Shown: piece by piece, positions 17,100 to 24,853 of the stretch
Position numbering within the stretch: the stretch's first letter is position 1
Layout: each line of letters begins with the position of its first letter
Source of the DNA: Chryseomicrobium palamuruense
GTDB lineage: Bacteria; Bacillota; Bacilli; Bacillales_A; Planococcaceae
Length of the DNA stretch: 64,000 nt
Reading direction: 5' to 3'
NCBI RefSeq assembly: GCF_042649045.1
Contig: NZ_JBHSEF010000008.1
Span: 117,150 to 181,149, forward strand
Notes under the pieces: model-generated
The model's input: the letters and a program-made list of their open reading frames with translations, nothing else
Database searches by the model: none
Told to the model about the DNA's origin: nothing
Program-made: the position numbers and the translations under genes

Positions 17100-17244
17100 G
17101 ACCTTGACTCGCGTCAAAGGGGAGTAGCTTTAGGGTAGACCCTATTTCATAGTCGTCAAGACATGGCTTAGCCATCGGTTATGATTGGTAGAAATGATTC
17201 TGCTTAGCAAGACCTTTGCCTTTTTTAGGCATAGGTCTTTTTTT
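17100..17244 (+). ncRNA. yybP-ykoY (Mn2+) riboswitch with expression-platform terminator
   Basis: The leader holds the conserved yybP-ykoY elements: AAAGGGGAGTAGC (17116-17128), a short hairpin TAGGGT-AGA-CCCTA, a second hairpin ATGGC-TTA-GCCAT, and the distal GCTTAGCAAGACCTTTGCC. CAAAGG (17115-17120) can pair with CCTTTG (17213-17218). The latter is also the left arm of a terminator, AGACCTTTGCC (17210-17220) with GGCATAGGTCT (17228-17238), followed by a T run. The two pairings exclude each other. Ligand-stabilised pairing would therefore prevent termination and switch on the TerC gene, as known for this Mn2+-sensing class. Confidence 0.9.
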
Positions 17245-17270
17245 GTGTTCAAAATTGGAGGAGTGAGAAA

Positions 17271-18044
17271 ATGGAAGCAATAATATTGGAATATGGTTGG
17301 GTGTTACTTGTCCTCATCATACTAGAAGGCTTGTTGGCTGCTGATAACGCAGTCGTAATGGCCGTCATGGTAAAACATTTACCTAAAGAACAGCAAAAGA
17401 AAGCCTTGTTTTATGGATTAATGGGTGCTTTTGTATTCCGGTTGGCAGCCCTATTCTTAATTACATTCTTAGTTAACATTTGGCAAGTACAAGCACTCGG
17501 AGCCGCCTATTTGCTCTTTATTTCCATAAAGCATTTATGGGACCAGCGAAAACATAAAGAAGAGCTCGCTGATACACATCAGATTGAAACAAAAGGTTCA
17601 AGTTTTTGGGTGACAGTACTTAAAATAGAGCTAGCGGATATTGCCTTTGCTATTGACTCGATGCTTGCTGCCGTAGCAATTGCTGTAACGCTTCCTGAAG
17701 TAGGAAATTTTGATGTAGGTGGAATTAATGGTGGTCAGTTTGCTGTCATGTTCTTTGGTGGTGTGGTTGGTCTGATCATTATGCGATTTGCAGCTCATAA
17801 ATTTGTCCAATTACTTGCAAAATATCCATCTCTTGAAACAGCAGCCTTTTTAATTGTTGGATGGGTAGGGGTAAAGCTGTTGGTTCTTACATTATCACAC
17901 CCAGGTGTTGGTATCCTAGATGAACATTTCCCGCACTCAACTGTGTGGAAATCCATTTTCTGGTCTGTTCTTATTATCATTGCAGTCGGCGCATATTTCA
18001 TAGGTGTTCTTCAGAATAAAAAGATTGAAGGGTCTAAGATGTAA
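17271..18044 (+). CDS. TerC-family membrane protein, likely Mn2+ exporter (MeeF/MeeY-like)
   Basis: The 257-residue polytopic protein has the TerC signature acidic residues in membrane helices: GLLAADNAVVMAVMVKHLP near residue 25 and KIELADIAFAIDSMLA near residue 120. B. subtilis homologues YceF and YkoY (MeeF, MeeY) export Mn2+ and help load it onto exported enzymes. The upstream Mn2+ riboswitch strongly supports this role. The start ATG 17271 has GGAGGAG upstream. It is a single-gene unit ending at a terminator. Which of the two B. subtilis paralogues it equals is not clear. Confidence 0.92.
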   Translation: MEAIILEYGWVLLVLIILEGLLAADNAVVMAVMVKHLPKEQQKKALFYGLMGAFVFRLAALFLITFLVNIWQVQALGAAYLLFISIKHLWDQRKHKEELADTHQIETKGSSFWVTVLKIELADIAFAIDSMLAAVAIAVTLPEVGNFDVGGINGGQFAVMFFGGVVGLIIMRFAAHKFVQLLAKYPSLETAAFLIVGWVGVKLLVLTLSHPGVGILDEHFPHSTVWKSIFWSVLIIIAVGAYFIGVLQNKKIEGSKM

Positions 18045-18045
18045 A

Positions 18046-18074
18046 AAAGGTAGGAGAAATCCTATCTTTTTTTT
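18046..18074 (+). terminator. Terminator of the TerC-family gene
   Basis: AAAGGTAGGA (18046-18055) and TCCTATCTTT (18060-18069) enclose a GAAA tetraloop, followed by a T run. Confidence 0.85.
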
Positions 18075-18081
18075 CGTATGT

Positions 18082-18105
18082 TTTCTATACTGAAATGTAT
18101 AGAAA
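18082..18105. repeat. Perfect inverted repeat upstream of the Ktr subunit gene
   Basis: TTTCTATAC (18082-18090) and GTATAGAAA (18097-18105) are exact reverse complements with a six-base spacer. The left arm contains TATACT, a candidate -10 box, so the element may be an operator or an RNA hairpin at the 5' end. Confidence 0.6.
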
Positions 18106-18122
18106 TTGAGGAGACTGGTGAT

Positions 18123-19475
18123 ATGAAACAAGTTCCAATCCCATCCACAAAGAAATTTACACCCGCACAGATAATTGTATCGTATTATTTTATTGCGATT
18201 GCCATTTCTGTGGGTTTGCTATCGCTTCCTGGTGTAAAAGAACAAGACGTCCAAATTTCATTTATCGATACGATATTTATAGCAGTGAGTGCAGTAAGCG
18301 TAACCGGCCTATCCCCCGTAAATATAGCGGATACTTACACCGCTTTCGGATATATAATCATCATTGTGATTCTGCAATTGGGTGGAATTGGAATTATGTC
18401 AATCGGAACATTTATTTGGCTAATTGCAGGTAAAAAGATAGGTCTACGTGAGCGTCAATTGATTATGATTGACCATAACCAGCCCAATTTATCTGGGGTT
18501 GTAAAACTGATTCGAGAAATTGTGAAAATCCTGTTGCTTATTCAACTAATTGGTGCGACCATTCTTTCCTTATACTATTTACAGTTTTATGAAAATCCTC
18601 GATTTGCCATTTTGAATGGAGTCTTCTCGACGGTATCCGCAACCACAAATGGCGGGTTCGATATTAATGGAAACTCCCTCCAATCGTTTCATCAAGATTA
18701 CTTTGTTCAAGTGATTCATATGATTTTAATTGTTATGGGAGCCATTGGCTTTCCTGTATTGATTGAAGTGAAAGAATTTTTATCGAATAAAAATAAAGCG
18801 TTCCGTTTTTCATTGTTCACCAAAATCACAACGGTTACATATGGATTGTTGCTCATAATTGGCGCAATCGGTATTTATGTTCTTGAATACTTTAATACGT
18901 TTCGCTATTTGCCATGGCACGAGGCTATTTTTGGTGCTCTCTTTCATTCAGTATCGTCTCGTTCAGGTGGATTGACGACAATGAATGTGGAGATGTTTGA
19001 CCAAGGAACTAATTTTTTCATGTCTTTCCTGATGTTTATTGGTGCGTCTCCCAGCTCAGTTGGTGGAGGAATCCGAACAACTACCTTGGCGATTGCCCTA
19101 TTATTCTTAATCAATTTTTCTCGAGGTAAAAATCAAATCCAAATCTTTGGGCGAGAAATTCATTTAATTGATGTGTTCAGGTCCTACGCTGTTATTTTAC
19201 TCGCTGCTTTAATGGTGATTTTTTCTGCTATCCTTTTAACGGTGACAGAGCCTACCATTCCCATTACAGCACTTATCTTTGAAATCACTTCCGCTTTCGG
19301 TACATGTGGAATGTCACTAGGTGTAACAGACGATTTGTCTGGTATAGGAAAAGTGACCATTATGATTCTCATGTTTATCGGACGAGTCGGATTAATATCA
19401 TTCCTCTTTACATTAGGTGGGAAGTCCAATTCAACGAACTATCATTATCCGAAAGAACGTGTCATTATAGGATAA
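18123..19475 (+). CDS. Ktr/Trk-type potassium uptake channel subunit (KtrB/KtrD)
   Basis: The 450-residue membrane protein belongs to the KtrB/TrkH superfamily: four M1-P-M2 repeats whose filter glycines are visible in SVTGLSP, ATTNGGFDI, SSRSGGLTT and FGTCGMSLG. It would import K+ (and Na+) together with a cytosolic RCK ring. ktrC at 34062 is the obvious partner candidate in this window, as in B. subtilis KtrCD, where the two genes are also unlinked. I start at ATG 18123 (MKQVPIPSTK) behind GAGGAG; an earlier ATG would span the inverted repeat and has no ribosome binding site. KtrB and KtrD cannot be separated by eye. Confidence 0.9.
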   Translation: MKQVPIPSTKKFTPAQIIVSYYFIAIAISVGLLSLPGVKEQDVQISFIDTIFIAVSAVSVTGLSPVNIADTYTAFGYIIIIVILQLGGIGIMSIGTFIWLIAGKKIGLRERQLIMIDHNQPNLSGVVKLIREIVKILLLIQLIGATILSLYYLQFYENPRFAILNGVFSTVSATTNGGFDINGNSLQSFHQDYFVQVIHMILIVMGAIGFPVLIEVKEFLSNKNKAFRFSLFTKITTVTYGLLLIIGAIGIYVLEYFNTFRYLPWHEAIFGALFHSVSSRSGGLTTMNVEMFDQGTNFFMSFLMFIGASPSSVGGGIRTTTLAIALLFLINFSRGKNQIQIFGREIHLIDVFRSYAVILLAALMVIFSAILLTVTEPTIPITALIFEITSAFGTCGMSLGVTDDLSGIGKVTIMILMFIGRVGLISFLFTLGGKSNSTNYHYPKERVIIG

Positions 19476-19478
19476 AGA

Positions 19479-19508
19479 AAATCGGGGTCTCAGATGAGAT
19501 CCCGATTT
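19479..19508. terminator. Bidirectional terminator, Ktr subunit / radical SAM gene
   Basis: AAATCGGGGTCTC (19479-19491) pairs with GAGATCCCGATTT (19496-19508) with one G-U pair; T run on the plus side, matching A run for the convergent gene. Confidence 0.85.
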
Positions 19509-19510
19509 TT

Positions 19511-21220
19511 TTATGCATCAAGCGAGAGGATAGTTTGGTCCTTGTCGAATAGATACAGGACAGGGACAGGGCCCTGTTCTTTCCCTACAACTCGTCCATC
19601 CATTTCAGTTACATACGCTTTTTTAAATAAATCTCGCTCTAGTAAGCCTTGTTTGGATAATTCTGGGTAGTGTTTGATGGATTGAAGTACTTCTTTTAAT
19701 AGCACTGTTCGCAACTCCGGTGTCACAGTCTCTGTCCACCAAACATTACGTGGGATGAACTTTTGATGAGATAAGTAGTCTAGTTTCATATACGATAGTG
19801 CAAGATCTGTATTTATTCCACATGATGCAAGAAAAGCTTGAAGGCGAATAAATAGATCATCGAACTGATGACCAATTCGTGACCAATTATGGGAATCCCA
19901 ATAGGTGCCATACTCTTGGAAGAAATCAAACGGTGTCTCAAATAAATCGGTGACGATATATTCGATAGAGCGAGTGAATTTTTGACTATTCCAGTATTTC
20001 TCTAAAATATCTTCTACTTGTTTGATGCGGACGATATCTTCAAATGAGAGAACGGAATTCCCTACAATTTCATAAGGAGCTTGATCTACAAATTGATAGC
20101 CATATTTCTCCGCATCGATCCGAAGCCCCGTCCCTCTAAGCAGTTTTAAAAATCCGAGTTGTAACTCTTCAGGTCTCATTGCAAATACGTCATTAAACGT
20201 TTTCTTGAACGATTGATAGTCTTCTTCCGGTAGCCCTGCGATTAAATCCAGATGCTGATCTATTTTTCCACCTTCTTTTACCATCGTGACCGTGCGTTTC
20301 AACTTTTCAAAATTCTGTCGGCGTTTAACGAGGTCATTCGTTAAATCATTGGTGGATTGCACGCCAATTTCAAATCGGAATAATCCCGGAGGTGCATGTG
20401 TATTCAAGTACTCAATCACTTCAGGACGCATAATATCTGCCGTAATTTCAAATTGAAAGACGACACCGGGTTGGTGCTCATTGATTAAGAATTCAAACAT
20501 TTCCATTGCATAGCTCCGTGAAATATTAAACGTCCGATCAACAAATTTAATGACACGTGCTCCGTTATCCATTAAGTAGCGAATGTCTTCTTTCACATGT
20601 TCTCTAGCAAAGTATCGAACACCCACTTCGATAGAAGATAGACAGAATTGACAGGAAAACGGGCAGCCACGACTTGTCTCAATGTATGTGATTCGTTTGG
20701 CAAAAGAGTCTTTATCCTGTTCGAAGAGGTAGGGAGAGGGGCTAGTACGTAAATCAAGTTTAGGTGGCAACATGTGAATTTTATATGCCCCTTCAAGAAG
20801 GTAGGCAATACCAGCAACTTCATTTAATTCCCGCTCACCAGCTCTATATTCTAAAAACTGTTTAAAAGCTTCTTCGCCTTCCCCTACTACAATAAAATCG
20901 ATTTCGGGATAGTCTTTTATCCACTTGTCAGTGTCGTAAGAAACTTCTGGGCCACCTAATACAATCGTTGTTTGAGGAGAAATCGTTTTATAAAGTCGAA
21001 TCACTTTAATCGTCTCTTCAATATTCCAGATATAACAGCTAAAGCCTAAAATGGCAGGCTTATGTTGATAGATGTCGCTTACTATCGATAGTGTGGGATC
21101 TTTAATGGTGAATTCTTTAATGGCTATGTCAAAATAAGTACCAACATAAGCAGCTAAATGACGAATAGCTAAATTCGTATGAATGTATTTTGCGTTTAAA
21201 GTGGTCAAAAGTGTATTCAT
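19511..21220 (-). CDS. B12-binding-domain radical SAM protein (DUF4080 type)
   Basis: The 569-residue protein has an N-terminal Rossmann-like cobalamin-binding domain (about 1-130; IVLGGPEVS and VVGEGEEAF are typical). A radical SAM domain follows with the 4Fe-4S cluster cysteines C186, C190 and C193 in RGCPFSCQFC, then an extended C-terminal region (about 370-569) of the DUF4080 kind. The classic DxHxxG cobalamin motif is not obvious. Relatives occur widely in Bacillales as single genes without assigned substrates; methylation or a related radical reaction is likely. The start follows GGAAGATGAC. It stands alone, convergent with the Ktr gene. Confidence 0.85.
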   Translation of the reverse strand: MNTLLTTLNAKYIHTNLAIRHLAAYVGTYFDIAIKEFTIKDPTLSIVSDIYQHKPAILGFSCYIWNIEETIKVIRLYKTISPQTTIVLGGPEVSYDTDKWIKDYPEIDFIVVGEGEEAFKQFLEYRAGERELNEVAGIAYLLEGAYKIHMLPPKLDLRTSPSPYLFEQDKDSFAKRITYIETSRGCPFSCQFCLSSIEVGVRYFAREHVKEDIRYLMDNGARVIKFVDRTFNISRSYAMEMFEFLINEHQPGVVFQFEITADIMRPEVIEYLNTHAPPGLFRFEIGVQSTNDLTNDLVKRRQNFEKLKRTVTMVKEGGKIDQHLDLIAGLPEEDYQSFKKTFNDVFAMRPEELQLGFLKLLRGTGLRIDAEKYGYQFVDQAPYEIVGNSVLSFEDIVRIKQVEDILEKYWNSQKFTRSIEYIVTDLFETPFDFFQEYGTYWDSHNWSRIGHQFDDLFIRLQAFLASCGINTDLALSYMKLDYLSHQKFIPRNVWWTETVTPELRTVLLKEVLQSIKHYPELSKQGLLERDLFKKAYVTEMDGRVVGKEQGPVPVLYLFDKDQTILSLDA

Positions 21221-21365
21221 GTCATCTTCCTTTCACATTTTTATTTTAGCAGGAGAAACCTGTCGACAATATAGGTAAAATAGACTATGCCAAAATGTCC
21301 GTAAATATGGAATAATCAGAATATGGAGAATTATTTTAGTTATAATGGGAAGGGGATCGGGTATA

Positions 21366-22424
21366 GTGATTGTAGAAGGAGCTTTTCAACGGAAGTATGA
21401 ATACATTTTTGATAAATTTTCAATGGGTATTCTGGTCATAGATGCAAACGGTTGCATCCGTGAAGTAAATGAGAACGCGTTAACTCTCTTAGGCGTTTTG
21501 AAAAGTGATATCCAAGATCAATTCATTCGATATCTTACAACTAAATTTAAAATCGAAACTACTATAGTAAATCAAGTAGCAAGACATTTAAAAAATACAC
21601 AATTAGCAACTGAAGTATTTCCAGTTATGAACGGAAAAGGAGTCTTTAAATCTCTGAAAATAACTATCCATTGGATGATAACTGATCAAATGTATTTCAT
21701 CCTAATAGAAGATTTGACAGAACAACTCTCGTTAAAAGAACGGCTAGCCCAATCTGAGTCATTAAATAATCTCGGGCAACTTGCCGCGAGTATTGCTCAT
21801 GAAATCCGAAATCCAATGACATCTTTAAAAGGATTTGCTCAATTAATGGAAACCGAAACGTCAGACCGTGGCACCAGATATATACGTATTATTGAACAAG
21901 AATTAGATCGGATTGATAAGATCTTAAATGAGTTTTTAACGCTATCTAAGCCCAAACCGTTAAATATCGAAGTGATTGAGGCAAATGAACTAATTCAATG
22001 TATTATCGATTTTATGAGTCCGCAAGCATTACTAACAGGGGTTATAATTGATTTTGATCATAAAGAACCGATTTACTTCGAAGCAGACCGCCTTCTTACC
22101 AAACAGCTACTTATCAATAGTATCAAAAATGCCTTGGAAGCCATGCATGATGGAGGTACCATTTGTGTATCCCTTTCAAAGAGAGATAATGAAGTCCTCA
22201 TTAGTGTGCAAGATCAAGGGACTGGCTTAGACTTAGAAAATCTACCTATGTATTTTGAAGCGTTTTATACAACAAAAGAAAATGGCACTGGTCTAGGTCT
22301 AGCTCATGCTGCTCAAGTGATGAAAGATTTAAACGGTCGAATCGAAATTGATAACAATCTATCTGGCGGAGCTAGTTTTTACTATTATTTCCCAATTAAG
22401 CATCGCTCATGTGTTTTGACATAA
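21366..22424 (+). CDS. Soluble PAS-domain histidine kinase (sporulation kinase type)
   Basis: The 352-residue protein has one PAS domain (about 8-120, FSMGILVIDANGCIREVN), a HisKA domain with phospho-accepting His145 in SIAHEIRNPMTSLKGF, and an HATPase with NSIKNALEAM, DQGTGL and GTGLGL. No membrane segment is present, so it should sense an internal signal. The His-box sequence is of the Spo0F/Spo0A-kinase type. I start at GTG 21366 because GAAGGGG lies ten bases upstream. An in-frame ATG at 21345 lies inside a TATAAT hexamer and has no ribosome binding site. A MarR gene follows, recalling kinD-mhqR in B. subtilis. Confidence 0.85.
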   Translation: MIVEGAFQRKYEYIFDKFSMGILVIDANGCIREVNENALTLLGVLKSDIQDQFIRYLTTKFKIETTIVNQVARHLKNTQLATEVFPVMNGKGVFKSLKITIHWMITDQMYFILIEDLTEQLSLKERLAQSESLNNLGQLAASIAHEIRNPMTSLKGFAQLMETETSDRGTRYIRIIEQELDRIDKILNEFLTLSKPKPLNIEVIEANELIQCIIDFMSPQALLTGVIIDFDHKEPIYFEADRLLTKQLLINSIKNALEAMHDGGTICVSLSKRDNEVLISVQDQGTGLDLENLPMYFEAFYTTKENGTGLGLAHAAQVMKDLNGRIEIDNNLSGGASFYYYFPIKHRSCVLT

Positions 22425-22444
22425 CATTTCATTCCTACTATAAT
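22416..22444 (+). promoter_or_regulatory. Consensus SigA promoter of the MarR gene
   Basis: TTGACA (22416-22421) and TATAAT (22439-22444) match the consensus exactly with a 17-base spacer. The -35 overlaps the end of the kinase gene. The -10 lies in a small palindrome TATAATTATA (22439-22448), a possible autoregulatory site. Confidence 0.85.
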
Positions 22445-22478
22445 TATAGCATTGTATAGGAGATGGGTGGGCGGAAGT

Positions 22479-22928
22479 ATGGCTTCTGAAAAAGAACGGC
22501 TTGAAGCACTCAAACTATTTATAGTGCTTTCACGGTCACATAAAGTATTACATGAAGCAACGAATCAATTTTTTCAAGATAATGGATTAAATCCGACAGA
22601 ATTTGCAGTGCTTGAACTTCTTTTTCATAAGGGGAGACAACCGCTTCAAAAAATCGGTAACAAAATTTTATTAGCCAGTGGGTCCATCACATATGTAGTC
22701 GATAAACTTGAAAGACGTGGATTTATTCGACGGATTGCTAGCGAAGAGGATCGTAGAGTAACGTATGCAGAGATTTCTGAAGAGGGAAAGGCATACATGG
22801 ATGAACTGTTTCCACGTCATGAACTTCAGTTAGTTGAACTACTAAACGTTTTGGATGACAAGGAAAAGGCTACCTTAACAGAGCTACTTAAAAAGCTTGG
22901 TTTATCTATAAAAAATTTATCGAATTAA
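22479..22928 (+). CDS. MarR-family transcriptional regulator (MhqR-like)
   Basis: The 149-residue protein has the winged-helix MarR pattern: GLNPTEFAVLELLFHKGRQP (helix 2-3), QKIGNKILLASGSITYVVDKLERRGFIRR (recognition helix) and the wing EEDRRVTYAEISEEG. It resembles B. subtilis MhqR (YkvE), a repressor of quinone and azo-compound resistance genes; MhqR lies next to kinD there, and a kinase precedes it here. No obvious target operon is adjacent, so it may act elsewhere or on itself. I start at ATG 22479. It has its own consensus promoter and a terminator. The ligand is not predictable. Confidence 0.85.
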   Translation: MASEKERLEALKLFIVLSRSHKVLHEATNQFFQDNGLNPTEFAVLELLFHKGRQPLQKIGNKILLASGSITYVVDKLERRGFIRRIASEEDRRVTYAEISEEGKAYMDELFPRHELQLVELLNVLDDKEKATLTELLKKLGLSIKNLSN

Positions 22929-22962
22929 AAGGAGAGAGCCTGTTTATCTCTCTCCTTTTTTG
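22927..22962. terminator. Bidirectional terminator, MarR gene / lipoprotein gene
   Basis: AAAGGAGAGAG (22928-22938) pairs perfectly with CTCTCTCCTTT (22948-22958), with T and A runs at the two ends. Confidence 0.85.
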
Positions 22963-22966
22963 TGAA

Positions 22967-23581
22967 TTATTCCGTTTCTAGTGTTTCTAACATCATTAAG
23001 AATTCCCCGGTCTTTGGTGTGTCTGTAGAATCATAAATCATAGCACGCACGATATGTCCTTCTGTTTCAAAGACATATCCAGATACTTTTCCATTTTCGA
23101 AATCCATCTCATATCCTTGTGCCATATCTTGGTTCGGTAATTTGGTAGGAGAAGAAATCTCCATCACTGTGGCTCCTGACTCAGATGCTTGAATCGTATC
23201 TTGCAAAGTCTGGACAAGTTGCGTGCGGTCTGTGCCTTCTTTAGCAAATGTCTCGATTCGCATAAATAAACCATCGTTTTCTTTGAAAAAAACCACATCT
23301 TTGTTTGGTTCTTCGCCTGTCAACTCATACCCTTCCATTAATTCAAGAGAAAATGGTTGATTGTCACTGGCAATTCGTTCCCCTAAAGCTTCATTTGTTT
23401 CCTCTGTTTCTTCTGTATTCTCTTCATTTGTTTCTTCCGTTTCCGTTGTATCTGTATCTTCTACTAGATTCGTATCAGATCCCGAAACTTGTTCTTCTGA
23501 TTCTTCCGATGTGGTCGTGCCACAAGCAGATAACAATAAAATAAGTGCAGATGAAGTTGTAAGATGTTTCCATTTGTTCAT
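22967..23581 (-). CDS. Lipoprotein of unknown function
   Basis: The 204-residue product starts with a lipoprotein signal ending LLSAC (Cys20). An acidic linker of Ser, Glu and Thr repeats (about 24-68) precedes a folded domain (about 70-204) that ends FLMMLETLE. No known domain is recognised. The long Glu/Thr linker would hold the domain away from the membrane, within the wall. I start at ATG 23579-23581 (MNKWKHLTTS), because the ATG seven codons upstream is part of the AAAGGAG ribosome binding site. It lies downstream of the CPBP protease gene with a short gap, so the two may be co-transcribed. Confidence 0.75.
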   Translation of the reverse strand: MNKWKHLTTSSALILLLSACGTTTSEESEEQVSGSDTNLVEDTDTTETEETNEENTEETEETNEALGERIASDNQPFSLELMEGYELTGEEPNKDVVFFKENDGLFMRIETFAKEGTDRTQLVQTLQDTIQASESGATVMEISSPTKLPNQDMAQGYEMDFENGKVSGYVFETEGHIVRAMIYDSTDTPKTGEFLMMLETLETE

Positions 23582-23629
23582 TCTAACATCACTCCTTTTC
23601 ATAGTAGACGATTATAAGCATAAAACGTT

Positions 23630-24238
23630 TCACTCGATGGGCAAGATGAGGAATAGAAGGGCGAGAGCTGTGATATGCGTCACAATCAAAAGTGGCATGC
23701 TTTTTTTCCACTCATATAACAATCCCCATAAAGTACCTACGACGAAACCTGCAATTGCCCCGTAAAAGAATCCTCCTACACCAAGAGAAATGGCAAAAAG
23801 AGCAGCGGCGGCTAGTACAGCATAAAATGTCGGTAAATATTTCTTTAAATATTGCTGTACAAACCCTCTCCAAAAAATTTCTTCTGCAGGTGCAATAAGA
23901 AAGAACAATAAGAGATAATGCCAAATTGTAGAAGGTCCATAACTTACTAAAAATGAGTGGATGGACTGAACGGACAGGAAAGGTAGCCAATCGATTATCC
24001 AATAGCTTGCTGCAAAGATAGCATACGTGATTGTTCCATACCCCACGCCAAGAAGCAAATATTCAAGTGTTTGGACGTCATCTTCAAGGGAAGCGAAGAA
24101 AAACGAGACCCCCATGAGAAATAAGATAGCAAACGTATAGAAATACCAAAAAGTAGAGCTACTTTGGAACGTGAAAAAAAATAATAAATAGGCTATAGCC
24201 AATATTGCGAAAAATTTATAAAATTGTAATGATTGCAT
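23630..24238 (-). CDS. CPBP-family intramembrane metalloprotease
   Basis: The 202-residue protein is almost entirely hydrophobic, with about six membrane helices. It holds the CPBP (CAAX protease/bacteriocin-processing) motifs: AEEIFWRGFVQ (EExxxR), FAISLGVGGFF, and THITALAL with the conserved histidine. Family members are Rce1-like intramembrane proteases, some for self-immunity or peptide processing. No peptide gene is recognisable beside it. The start ATG is preceded by AAGGAGG. The promoter region upstream contains a perfect palindrome. Substrate unknown. Confidence 0.85.
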   Translation of the reverse strand: MQSLQFYKFFAILAIAYLLFFFTFQSSSTFWYFYTFAILFLMGVSFFFASLEDDVQTLEYLLLGVGYGTITYAIFAASYWIIDWLPFLSVQSIHSFLVSYGPSTIWHYLLLFFLIAPAEEIFWRGFVQQYLKKYLPTFYAVLAAAALFAISLGVGGFFYGAIAGFVVGTLWGLLYEWKKSMPLLIVTHITALALLFLILPIE

Positions 24239-24256
24239 TCTGGTCGCCTCCTTACC

Positions 24257-24285
24257 TTCATAGTATACTATGTTGTACAGGTCAA
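24257..24285 (-). promoter_or_regulatory. CPBP gene promoter with a palindromic operator in the spacer
   Basis: On the minus strand TTGACC (24280-24285) and TATGAA (24257-24262) are 17 bases apart. The perfect palindrome CATAGTATACTATG (24259-24272) covers the -10 and half the spacer. This arrangement would suit repression. Confidence 0.45.
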
Positions 24286-24314
24286 GGGGAGAGAAGTTGA
24301 AGAGAAAGAAAAAA

Positions 24315-24338
24315 TCGCAAAACCTAAAGGTTCTGCGA
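24315..24338 (-). terminator. Terminator of the YkvS-like gene
   Basis: TCGCAAAACC (24315-24324) and GGTTCTGCGA (24329-24338) form a stem with one G-U pair just after the stop codon. The minus-strand transcript continues into a T run. Confidence 0.75.
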
Positions 24339-24339
24339 C

Positions 24340-24531
24340 TTATTCCGAGTCACTGCCATGAATAATTGTATAGCGTTTATGGTTGATGACTGTTTTTTCT
24401 TCCATCTCGAGTTCATCAAAATTCTCCATAAAAGTTAAATCCACGATAACGGAGTTTTCATTTACTTTTTCAACAATTCCTTGCAAACCGTCTTTAAATT
24501 CGACGATATTACCTACTTCTGCAATTTTCAA
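24340..24531 (-). CDS. Small DUF2187 protein, YkvS-like
   Basis: The 63-residue protein closely resembles B. subtilis YkvS: EVGNIVEFKDGLQGIVEKVN, ENSVIVDLTFMENF and EKTVINHKRYTII. The fold is probably a small KOW/SH3-like beta barrel. Function is unknown. A purine-rich GAAGGGGGAC precedes the start. Its presence beside ykyB, ykwC and a kinase/MarR pair preserves B. subtilis ykv-region content. It is a single-gene unit with its own terminator. Confidence 0.85.
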   Translation of the reverse strand: MKIAEVGNIVEFKDGLQGIVEKVNENSVIVDLTFMENFDELEMEEKTVINHKRYTIIHGSDSE

Positions 24532-24623
24532 TGGTTATGTCCCCCTTCTCTATAAAGACATTTTGCATGAATTTTGCAATTTCGTAAAGTGAAATCTACT
24601 AAAATAAGTCTTGAGGTATAGGT

Positions 24624-24800
24624 ATGAATCCATTTGATGCACTAAAAAGAGGCGAGTTAAGAGAAATCGTCATGAGTAGTAAAGAATTTTTACTTGTTCG
24701 TGACGAATTAACAAAGCGACCAGATTTTAAACACTTTATTGGAACCGCCAGAAAAGGCGGAGAAGTATGTTTTATTTGGAGTGAAGAAGCTAGGACATAA
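24624..24800 (+). CDS. Small hypothetical protein (58 aa)
   Basis: A 58-codon frame begins at ATG 24624 behind GAGGTAT and ends at TAA 24798-24800. The product begins MNPFDALKRGELREIVMSSK and has an even mix of charged and hydrophobic residues, one cysteine near the end (GGEVCFIW) and no signal or membrane segment. It reads like a conserved soluble protein with normal codon use, but I do not recognise the family. It lies 53 bases before the Spo0E-like gene on the same strand and may share its transcript. Confidence 0.65.
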   Translation: MNPFDALKRGELREIVMSSKEFLLVRDELTKRPDFKHFIGTARKGGEVCFIWSEEART

Positions 24801-24853
24801 TTCGTAAACTATGGGGAAATAGGATATACTGTTAAATAGTGGGGGGGTGCACA

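Noticed and set aside
21341..21346. TATAAT as a kinase promoter
   Set aside because: No recognisable -35 lies 15-19 bases upstream and no TG extension, so I did not list it.
21345..21365. ATG 21345 as the start of the soluble kinase
   Set aside because: It lies inside a TATAAT hexamer and lacks a ribosome binding site; GTG 21366 has GAAGGGG at a good distance.
23361..23765. Plus-strand serine-rich frame opposite the lipoprotein gene
   Set aside because: It mirrors the Glu/Thr-rich linker on the other strand and has no start signals.
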